A DNA stretch of 64,000 bases from Caenorhabditis elegans (Eukaryota; Nematoda; Chromadorea; Rhabditida; Rhabditidae), in assembly GCF_000002985.6 (NCBI RefSeq), contig NC_003280.10, positions 10,722,501-10,786,500 on the forward strand, written 5' to 3'. Numbering within the stretch: the stretch's first letter is position 1; every line of letters starts with the position of its first letter. The notes beneath the pieces were generated by a model. It made no database searches, had not been told where the DNA came from, and saw only the letters and a program-made list of their open reading frames with translations. The position numbers and the translations under genes are program-made. Below, piece by piece: positions 55,531-64,000 of this stretch.

Positions 55531-56441
55531 TCTTTTTTCTCGCTTTCGAATCATTTTTTCTTTTCAGACCTACCTTCTTTCGGCTTCATCTTCAACTGCT
55601 ATTATATCCTCTGGCTCATCGATCATTCAATGATGTATTCCAGATTCTGAATCACAATTAATTAGCTCGAATTTTAAGAAGATAAAAAAAATTTAAAAAT
55701 CTGAATTTAAAATATACTAATATGCAGGATCCTGGCCAAGACGTGTTTCGGAATGAATGAATAAAAGCCAAGCGGCATGTGCTCCAAGATATGAAATCTC
55801 CAGGGGCCATCTATAAGGCTCCGCCCATGTTTCCTTTTTCTCACTAATCTCATCTTTGTTTCTTTGTTTTTAGAGAGTTCAAAGACTTAAAGACAAGTAG
55901 GGTGTAATTTCATTTGAACCCCCTATCGCATTTTCTAACAAGAATAAAATTTGAATTTTCAAAAAAAAAGAAAAAAGTAATCGTAACGTTACTGTGGGGG
56001 AATGACCATTCAAATGAATGGTGAGAATAAAAGGGGAAAGGGGTATCGGATAAGAATGGCATACAAGTGATTTCGGGGAAATAATAAAAGTCAAGGAGCA
56101 ATGGTCACACAAGCCTCGGGGACAGGAAGATGATAATGACGATTTGGGGGGAAAAATACACCTGTGGTAAATGGTAAATCAGTATGATACAAAGGATCTG
56201 GTCGTAGTTGTGGATGGTGATTACGGTAGTTTCGGTTGTTGTAATTACAAAAACGAAATGAAAAACTACGGGTGAAAACATGAAAAATGTAAGAGGGAGG
56301 GAGCTGAGAGCAAGCAAGAAATAAACCATCAAAATACACCGGTGAGCATCTGGAGGTATGAAGCTCGGAAAAGAGTGAGAACGAATTATTTATCAGTCGG
56401 AGGAGAGATTCGAGTTATCAGTTACACGGGTGCGGGGAGTT

Positions 56442-59400
56442 TCAGATATCGGTGACACGATATGAAGATGTTTTTGAGCGAGGTAGTTCCTTTTCCGAAT
56501 GAGCAAATCCGGTAGCCTGACGGCGCATCGACGTGTTTCGTCCGAGTATGTTGTGTCGGCCGCCGAGGAACGTTGTCGAGGTGAGGCGAGAACTGAAATA
56601 ACTAACAGGATATGTTAGATGTAGAGTGTCAATTTGGCATTAACTCATGGGAAAATATGGTCAATGAATGAGGCAACACGCCTTCAAGATCCGGCCGAAA
56701 AGAAGATCTACTAAAAGAAGATCTACTAAAAGAATATCTACAATGTGAAGATCTACGGCTTCAGGATCTGGCACCGTGCCAATTAGAAATTTTCGTGGTT
56801 TTCTCGAAGAAAAACGTGACAACAAAGGAGCATCATTGTTAAGTTTTTCTTCGATAAAACTACGAGTATTTCTAGTTGACACGGTGCCACATCCTGAAAC
56901 CGTAGATCTTCAAATTGACTTTTCGGACAGATCTCGAAAACGTGTTGTCTCCGATAAATCTGTGGGGTGCATTGACGTACCGAATTCCTCGCTTTGGCGT
57001 CGATTCAGATTCGCTTTGGCATCCAGGCAATCCGCCGACTGACGTCATGTTTGCGAGAGCTGCTGGATCACACGAAACTCTGGGAGACTGCAGAAATGTC
57101 GTGTTCTCGTCTGAAATTAGTGAATCAAATACAATTTCAGAAGAAAAAAAAATAAATTTTCTAAAAACGCACTAATTTGTCCCAAGTTATTTCGACTCTG
57201 ATTTCTGCCAAAGCCCAGCGTGGTGGCAAGTGTGAGTTGAGCATTACTGAACGCTCGTCGCATTCGACTCTGTGACTGTGGTGGTGGCATAAACGACTCA
57301 TTGTGTGACCATTCCTGTAATAAAAGTTTATATATAAGCATTCAAGTTAGGTGTAACACTGTGGACAATTTTAATTTCTCCACTCATGTATCAAACTTCA
57401 TTTCTCACGTTTTGTGTAGATCGTTCACTGACCGTAATGTTCATCTGACTGCCGTGTCCATATTGTGGTTTCGCTCCGCAAAGACTGAAATTTTGATTTT
57501 TTCTAAAGACTTGAAACCTGAAATAAGCCTACTTTCTAAAGTATCGAGTTGTCATATCCGAAACCATCGCATCGTTGATCTCATTCATATCTGATGGATC
57601 CGACGAGTAGAAGAATCTCCCACAATCACTCAAGATCTTCACATGAATATCGTCGAGAAAATCTCGAACCTCTTCATCATCATTCGATTCGAAGACTGTG
57701 TCAATGTCACCACCTTGCTCGTCACGATGAATCAGGCACCATACAAACACATTTGGCTTTGTGCTTCCGTTCTGCTGCTGCAACTCCAGACACTTCGCAA
57801 TCTCGTCGGGAGCACGAATTCGGAATGCACTACGCATCGTGTTCAACTGTATCTGGTCAATGTACCTGTAGGGGCGACGCTGTCTCGAATGTAAACTGGC
57901 AAACGACGCGTGACGAGCTAGACGTTGCATTGTATTCTTCTCGCTGCGTATTTTCGTGATCTGAAATTTCAGAATTATTATTCAAAATAATTATTTAAAG
58001 ACTCTCTTACAATTAGCACGTCATGAAATAAAAATAATTTCATTTTCGCAAACTGCTGTAGACCTGGCGACGTACTTGCAATCGGAGAAACGACCAACTC
58101 TCGTATGAACATTCGATTGGCAGCCACCAAAATTGGCTGTAAAAAAATTATTTTAACATCTGTTCAACAAATTTCCGCGCTTACTGGAACATTTTCAATG
58201 TCAGTGAACTTGCTCAGATGGGAAATGAAGTTGTCATTCTTTTCACGAGTTTTGTTGGCGGTTCTGAAAAACAAATGAATTTAGAAAAATAAAATTTAAT
58301 TATGTTGAAAGTACACACTTCAAAACTTCGTCAATCGCTTTTGCGGCCTCTTCAGCATTGTTCTTCAGCTTTGAATCGGATTTCTTTGCCATTTCTTTGA
58401 GTAAAAGAATGACACTTGGAAGACGTTGCACTGGTTTCACCATCAAATCCGTCAACTTGAGCCGATGAAACTCTGGATTACTCTCTTTTGCCTTGCAAAA
58501 TGTGTGAAATTTAGAATTCTCTCGATCCTGTTTATCGAATAACCGTTTGATTGTGTCATAAGAGTTGATGTACTGAGGATATGCCTTCTTCATTTCTTCT
58601 TTTGCATCAATCCACACTTGTGCAAAGTCCAGATTCTTATCATCGTTCTTTTTTCCATTTACGACCGTCAAAAGTGTATTCGCTTCGTTTGACATTACTG
58701 TCAGTCTGGCGAAAATCCTTTCGTGAAGTTCGAGAATCGGATCCAGCTTTCCAAACATCATGGCGACATCGGATCTTGACATGAACTCGTTGTGTGAGAT
58801 CTCACATTCCAGAGCTTCTTTGAACTGCAAAAATATTCATATCAGAAAATGGAGACTTTTGAAATCAATGTGCAAGTGCGCTCCAAGGCAAAATGAAAAA
58901 CGATCCGCCCCCAAACGTTGGGTATCGTTAGGAATTGGCACCAAAAAAAAGAGGTAAGTTGTTATGTTTACAAGCATTTTTTAAAAACTTTTTGTAATGT
59001 TTTCTATTGTTTTAGTTGAAAAACGAATAGTTTCAGTTTCGACACAAAAATCATGGAAGCAACAGAAGACACAACCAAAAACGCTAAAAGTTCTTGGAAA
59101 CTTCTGTTTTTCTTGCCAAAACCTAACGAGACCCAACGTTAATGGGCGGAGCTATTTCGTTTAGCCGTGGAGCGCGCTTGCACCTCGCGATAAGTCAATA
59201 TCCAACCTTGACAACAAGCTTCAACAGTGACAAGTAGTTCTTCTCCGTCTCCACCATCTCCATACAAACTCTGAGCCGTTTCGATGGTTGACGTGGCGAT
59301 TTGCACGAGTTCTCCACATCATCATTCGAGTATATGTAGTCTGGTGTCATGTTCAACGAAGTTGGTCCTTCAACACTACAGTCACGCATTGATGACAAAG

Positions 59401-60765
59401 ATCTCGAATTTTGGGAGCGAAGAGATTTTCCAATCGGGCTACTGACACTACTGCTTTCCAGTGGTTTTCTGTGAAGTTTGCCAGTTGGAAGAGCAAAGTT
59501 ATCCTCTATAGCACAGCAACCACGGTGCAGGCTTACCCAGAACCACTGTAAATTGAGAAATGAATATTTAATTTAATTTTCTTTTTTTGAAAATTGATTT
59601 TTAAATCCTTTGAATTACCTCTTTAGTGACGTGAACTTGATTAGAAGACACTGCTAATGTCTCAACTTCGTCATTATCAGGATTATACACAACATGAGTA
59701 GCCAACGTGGGACTCGGAGCAAGTTTTCCACCTGTATTCTCCAAGCTTCTGAGCATGTCATCTATCTCAGTTTGTTTGAAGCCGTGGAAGAATAGGCTGA
59801 GTCCTTCAAATACGCCAAGTCTATGCTTATCTACCTGAAAATTGGCAAGCGATGAGAAAATGACTTTTATAGAGAGAATTTTTTACAAAACATGGTTCCA
59901 TCACATCAAAATACGAGTCATCACGATGTTTCCAGCATTCTGTGACCCAATCTGCTCGCATCGTAGGCACACCGACTAGTGAAATTGACTGAAAAAATGA
60001 GAGAATACAATTGTTTTATACTTGAATGTCATAGCAGCCACAAATTTGGAAAAAATGTAGGGCTTTTCCAAAGAAATAGTCCGAAATATATAGCACTCAC
60101 CTGAACTTTGGCTTCAACTTTCGCTGCGATGAACACATTTGTTCGTGATACTGTCTGAAATTCAATTATTGTATTTTTATAGCTTTCAGGATCGTAGGTA
60201 ACTTACATCTTTCCTCACACTACCGCCCATATAATGAACCAAGTCAACGAGTTCTCGCTTATTTGGTACTTCTGCTGCTAACTTCATTGTTACATCTTTC
60301 ATAAGCTCGCAGTAGAGTGGTCGGGCAGCTCGCAACGTCATCAAATCCTGCAATTTTTCAGTGAAACTGGATGAGACCTTGCGCCGAGTTTACCTCATTT
60401 TTCAGTAGCTTATTTTTCAACACGGACGCCCCAATAATAAAGAGTGCTTGCGTTTCCTGATGTTTTGTTAGTGTTCGAAAGAGGTCAGAATCAAAGTTTC
60501 CACAAAAGAATGTGTACTCGCTCCAATCTCCACTCAGGTCATCCAACGAGTCGTATTGAATAATATTTATATTTCGCTTCTGTAAATTATCATTAAATAT
60601 TTAATCTTGCTAATTCGGAAATTCTAATAACTCAAAACAAACCTCTTTTTGCTCTTCAAGCATCTCGAAAATATCTTTAAAATCATGAACATCTTTTTTC
60701 GAAACAGCCAGTTTTTGAATAGTTTTTATTCGTTTTTGTGGTGATTGCAACATTGAGACGTCCAT
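56442..60765 (-). CDS. ect-2: ECT-2 RhoGEF (BRCT-DH-PH)
   Basis: ECT-2 activates the GTPase RHO-1 for cytokinetic furrowing and cortical polarity. Exons: 60765-60643, 60579-60394, 60347-60207, 60154-60101, 59988-59887, 59834-59619, 59545-59207, 58824-58319, 58263-58185, 58136-58011, 57960-57533, 57484-57409, 57314-57173, 57110-56981 and 56592-56442. Total 932 codons. The start exon follows the acceptor ATATTTCAG at 60791, and the first in-frame ATG is 60765. About 55-120 fit a first BRCT, about 120-200 a second (VHYMGGSVRKD, WVTECW) and about 205-290 a third (NTGGKLAPSPTLATHVVY, WFWVSL). The DH domain spans about 364-575 (ETEKNYLSLL, LMVKPVQRLP) and the PH domain about 590-735. The tail is basic and Ser-rich (GRNTSMRRQATG), a likely phosphoregulated region. 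The last junction was chosen because GTACGT at 56980 and the acceptor before 56592 keep frame. Confidence 0.93.
56700..56741. repeat. Short tandem repeat AGAAGATCTACTAAA
   Basis: Nearly three copies of a 15 bp unit adjoin the foldback repeat in the last ect-2 intron. Confidence 0.75.
56742..56916. repeat. 175 bp near-palindrome in the last ect-2 intron
   Basis: Arms 56742-56820 and 56838-56916 are inverted copies at about 86 % identity (shared core GAAGATCTACGG...TTCAGGAT...GGCACCGTG) around a 17-base loop. In the pre-mRNA it would form a long hairpin. Confidence 0.88.
58871..59182. repeat. Inverted-repeat element in an ect-2 intron
   Basis: Located between exons 59545-59207 and 58824-58319. 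Left arm TGCAAGTGCGCTCCAAGGC... pairs with the right arm ending GTGGAGCGCGCTTGCA, and AACGTTGGGTATCGTTAGG pairs with CTAACGAGACCCAACGTT. It ends only 24 bp from the upstream exon's donor. Confidence 0.75.
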
Positions 60766-60925
60766 CTCAACTCGCAATCTTGCTTTATCACTGAAATATC
60801 AAATGTTTATTGGGATTCATGAGGGGAAATTGGAAAAACATTGCGAAAATCAGGTTTTGGATTCAAACAATCAGCTGTTCGCGCCGGTTTCGGTGCGAAC
60901 ACACTCACGCAAACATGCACGGATT

Positions 60926-60937
60926 TGCGCATGCGCA
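60926..60937. promoter_or_regulatory. 12 bp palindrome TGCGCATGCGCA upstream of ect-2
   Basis: Perfect GC-rich palindrome about 140 bp upstream of the first ect-2 exon. It fits the form of NRF-1-type sites in animals, but its binding factor here is unknown. Confidence 0.35.
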
Positions 60938-61990
60938 GCTAGCTGTGAAAGGGGGAATATGTGTAGAAAATTAGCATTAAATGGGCGTTAAACGAGTAGA
61001 ACGATTTTTTAAAAATGAAACTGAAGATTGAGTTGAATTGATAAATGAAAACTAATTTGAATACGAAATTCTAATTGCGCTGATAAATAGGATATCTATA
61101 AAATCAAACAATTCAAAATTACTGATGAATCATTCAGAAATTGCTTTGAAATGGACTGAATTTGTACAAAACGTAAATAAAAAATCCCAAAAGAAACAAA
61201 AATGTGAACATTAAAGGAACATTTTCGCTCAGAAGGCAAGGGTCTTGCAGCGATTCATTGCAAAGGGTACGGTAGCCGATTCAAACTAGAAACAGTTTTT
61301 CTATCTAATTTTTTTATTTCTCTTTCATTCCCAAAATTGTATTTTTCCTGTTTTTTAAAAGTTGATGAGTTTAAAAATTAAACATATTTTCTCAACTTGA
61401 TTCCCTAAAAAGTGGCATAAGAGTGAAAACTCACCGTTCGGTATGCTTTAAAAATCAGAAAATAGATTTTTGATGATCACAAGGGATTTTTATTTTTATT
61501 AAATGTCCGTGCTCTAGATAATTGTTTTAAACTTGAAAAAAAAGTTCACTTCTAAATTCTTCAGGCTTCTGTCGAAAATTAAATAAGGAGCTTCAAGCTG
61601 AGAAAAAAAACGAAACTTGTTCTAAATAATATTCAAAGGAGACTCTGCAAAACAGTAGCTTTTGTTTTATAACTTTTTCTCAATTTTCTCGAGTTTTCCG
61701 ACATTTAACTGTGATTTTCACATTTTTCCGCGGTTTCACTCCTGTTCTCCAAATTCTTAAATATCGAATTTTTGCGAATTTCGAACTTTGTCTCTTTATT
61801 CTCATAATTTCTATGGATTCCGAACAGGTGGTGTGTTCGCTTCATTTTTGTTGAGACCCCACGCCACCTTGATGACCTCTTCCCCTTCGTGAACGACAGA
61901 TAAACCAAACACAGAAAGTAATGCTAAGAGCTCGACCTGCGCCGATGACGTCATCAGAGGTTGCGCGAATCTAACAATGCACACGGTTAT

Positions 61991-62005
61991 GGGGGGGGGG
62001 GGGGG
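61991..62005 (+). repeat. G15 homopolymer tract
   Basis: Fifteen consecutive G followed by CGGG, in the ect-2/cdl-1 promoter region. It is a potential G-quadruplex and replication-sensitive site. Confidence 0.95.
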
Positions 62006-62469
62006 CGGGTCACAATCGTGTGATGGCACACATCTGTTCGGAGGAGAAGACGTGTGCCAACAGATTATGCAGTTAATGTAGCAGAGTTTTTTCGTAATTT
62101 TAATAGTTTTTCGAGCTACTTTTTAATCTTGAAAATTAATTAACTAGGAGCCAAAATTAAATCAAACCTTTGCAATCATCCATGACAAAGACGGGGAATT
62201 TTTAATAAATATTAAGTTTTTTTTTTCATATTTGCGGCGGTCCTTATCTATTTATTTAATTAACATATCTTCCAGAATATATATTTCGAACTCTTTAGTC
62301 ACCACTCTCTCCAGTCGTTAGAAATGTTGCGCCAATTTCTTCCTCCTTTTTCTTCCTTTTCTCTTCATCCCCCTTTAGTACCACCTAGTCACCCCATACC
62401 GTTGTCACCATCTGTACACTCTGCGGGAAGCACAGTCTCTATCGCGATTTGGCACAGTGCCAACATTTT

Positions 62470-62479
62470 GGGCGGGAAA
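62470..62479 (-). promoter_or_regulatory. E2F-like site
   Basis: GGGCGGGAAA on the plus strand reads TTTCCCGCCC on the minus strand, the classical E2F consensus. It lies about 500 bp upstream of cdl-1. Confidence 0.4.
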
Positions 62480-62754
62480 TGGGCAGCTGTTGCACCTAGT
62501 CTGTCTTTGAGATGCTAGTACCATACCAGTCATTTTATGCGCGCGCGAACGTTCAAACCCCTCTGTCTATTAGGAGCACTGTTTATTGATTGAAATCCGC
62601 TTCTGCACTTATTGTTAAATTTTTAATTGCGAGCCTTATCTCCTCATCTGAATATAACTTGCATAGACAAGATTTCATCAGATACATATTTAATTGAACT
62701 CCGATTCCCATCATTTGTTAATCAATTGTTCCTTGATAGAATTCTGCAATTAAA

Positions 62755-62762
62755 TTTCCCGC
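62755..62762 (+). promoter_or_regulatory. E2F-like site
   Basis: TTTCCCGC about 200 bp upstream of the cdl-1 start. With the site at 62470 and GGCGGGAG near 62814 it suggests S-phase (EFL-1/DPL-1) control. Confidence 0.4.
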
Positions 62763-62968
62763 AAAAATCTTACCACGGTACGTGAAAGTGCGTCACGGTG
62801 TATGACATCTCTAGGCGGGAGTTTCCATTTGAAATGTGAATAATTCTTATCTCTTGCCGTCGCATTTCATGTCATCGCACTTCAATACTGTTTTATAATA
62901 CTTTTTTTTGGTTATCTTGAAGCTCTTTTTTCTAATTTATCATTTTTCCAGGGCATCTCTAGTCACGA

Positions 62969-64000
62969 ATGGTTCCGTCTCCTCGTAAGCAGGCGCCACC
63001 AACGCCTAAAAAAATGGCACAAAAGACTCCAACAAAAGGAACAAGATCGTCTCCACGTAAGAAGGCGTGGGGCTCACCGATCAAAGCGACTGCCAAATTT
63101 CAGAGTGATATCTTTGTAAGTTTTACTTGTTTTTATTTTAAAAATGTTCAAATTTTGAAAATTAAATATTTCAGTCGGTCGAGGATTTCGCCGACCTTTC
63201 GAACAGATCGTGGGCTGAAGTTACCGAGGAAGACGATGAGCTTGCTAGTAGACTTGAAGAAGAAAGACGTTGCAAGAGTGAATCTCGCAGAAAGGGACAG
63301 CCAAAGAGGGTACAGGATTTCGCATTTTATAAATTAAATGCTCATTAGCATATTTTAATTTTTTTCCAGGCCCAGAACAGTCAAAACAAGCCGAAATTCG
63401 TTCGTTCACTTGAGCTGACAAATGAAGTGTTCCAGTCAACGTCTTCTCGTCGTTCACAAAGAAGCAAATCCCGAACACGTAACGGAGACACCATCACAAC
63501 CGTCGAGGAGCACACAGAAACTGTCGTTATGGAATCCTCTTCAGGCCCGATAAGCCGTAAAAGATGTTTGTCAAATGCGTCAACCATTAATGAAGGTGCA
63601 TCACCTTCAAAACGTCGTCCAGAAACTGGGAAATCGAATCGTAAAGCACCACGAGGCCGTCTGTTCACAAATGGTGGATCCGATAGTTCGAGTGTGGCGA
63701 GCAGTCCGTCACGAAGGGATCATTGGGAAGAGCCGACTCTCGGATGGTGCACTGATGAGGCTGTATTGAAGAGACGCTCAAGGGTAATTATTTGGACATT
63801 AGTGGCTTTAAAACTATTCTGTTTGTTTTCAGGAAATCGACAGAGCCAAGGAAAAGGCTGTCTATCAACGATATACTTCGGAGGTGCCACTTCGCGATCG
63901 CATCAAGGGACAACATCCACGAACCCCAAATAAGCTTATAAACTTCAGTCGCCGCAGTTGGGATACTCAAATCAAGAAATGGAAGAGAAGCTTGTACGAG
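62969..64000 (+). CDS. cdl-1: CDL-1, histone mRNA stem-loop binding protein (SLBP), 5' part
   Basis: SLBP binds the 3' stem-loop of replication-dependent histone mRNAs and is needed for their processing and translation. Exons: 62969-63115, 63175-63309, 63370-63783 and 63833 to the right edge, all joins in phase 0. The ATG at 62969 follows an SL-type acceptor ending at 62951 with a 17-base leader. The N-terminal 49 residues are very basic and Pro-rich (KQAPPTPKKMAQKTPTKG). Residues about 50-94 are acidic and then basic. The third exon is Ser/Arg-rich with possible nuclear signals (KRRP). The RNA-binding domain begins near residue 214. It shows the family hallmarks VLKRRSREIDRAK, YQRYTSEVP, HPRTPNK (the phosphorylated TPNK motif) and SRRSWDTQIKKWKRSLYE, at which the window ends. 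The remaining C-terminus lies outside. Confidence 0.93.

Larger units (their letters stand above)
50348..56441. other. 6 kb upstream of mpz-1: promoter and repeat region
   Basis: No gene is supportable on either strand. It contains a (CA)n run at about 51009-51033 and a GAAGAAG/GTGTGTG and GC-rich island at about 53190-53450. It also contains several foldback elements (53931-54190, 54201-54350, 55150-55530) and GGGGAAA-rich sequence toward the ect-2 3' end. Non-coding mpz-1 leader exons could lie here. Confidence 0.55.
60791..62951. other. Bidirectional promoter region of ect-2 and cdl-1
   Basis: About 2.1 kb between divergent genes with no supportable coding frame. It contains a G15 tract, a TGCGCATGCGCA palindrome near ect-2 and E2F-like sites near cdl-1. 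The last bases TTTTTCCAG before 62952 are an SL-type acceptor for cdl-1. Confidence 0.65.

Noticed and set aside
56661..57042. Two similar proteins on opposite strands near the end of ect-2
   Set aside because: They are both read-outs of the same foldback repeat and are not backed by splice or start signals.
63245..63668. Minus-strand frames opposite cdl-1
   Set aside because: Shadow frames of the basic, Ser/Arg-rich cdl-1 exons.

Overview
This window is nuclear DNA of a nematode and almost certainly Caenorhabditis elegans (chromosome II by gene content). It is AT-rich with short phase-consistent introns that begin GT and end in TTTCAG-like acceptors. It has acceptors just upstream of start codons as expected for SL trans-splicing, and a gene set I recognise: mks-5, glb-12, mpz-1, ect-2 and cdl-1. 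Exon coordinates were assigned by eye from splice signals, unbroken frame and matching phase across every junction. They have not been checked against transcripts.

Layout. 1-6750: the 3' part of mks-5 (RPGRIP1L family, ciliary transition zone) on the plus strand. It hosts two mutually inverted copies of a small unrecognised gene: an intact copy (plus, 3291-3788) inside one intron, and a frameshifted copy (minus, 289-669) just upstream, probably in another intron. 7405-9062: glb-12 on the minus strand, a globin with an N-terminal acylation signal. 9063-14901: about 5.8 kb without a supportable gene, holding a G14 tract and a repeat block. 14902-15665: a small plus-strand gene for a single PDZ domain, a partial inverted duplicate of the last exons of its neighbour. 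16775-50313: mpz-1 on the minus strand, about 42 coding exons giving 2,397 codons by my count, with ten clear PDZ domains plus an L27-like segment and a degenerate PDZ at the N-terminus. Its long introns contain promoter-like low-complexity islands and foldback repeats. 50348-56441: upstream region of mpz-1, rich in palindromic elements. 56442-60765: ect-2 on the minus strand (BRCT repeats, DH, PH), 932 codons by my count, with a foldback repeat in its last intron. 60791-62951: a bidirectional promoter region with E2F-like sites and a G15 tract. 62969 to the right edge: cdl-1 (histone stem-loop binding protein) on the plus strand, cut off by the edge.

The genes are not one pathway. mpz-1 is a scaffold, ect-2 is a cytokinesis and polarity RhoGEF, cdl-1 serves histone mRNA, mks-5 organises the ciliary base and glb-12 is a redox globin. 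The divergent pair ect-2/cdl-1 shares a promoter region and both act in dividing cells. I found no wholly new biological system. The most notable items are the nested inverted gene pair, the PDZ10-derived stand-alone gene, the cryptic N-terminal PDZ of MPZ-1, an unannotated-looking internal start exon, and the foldback repeats.
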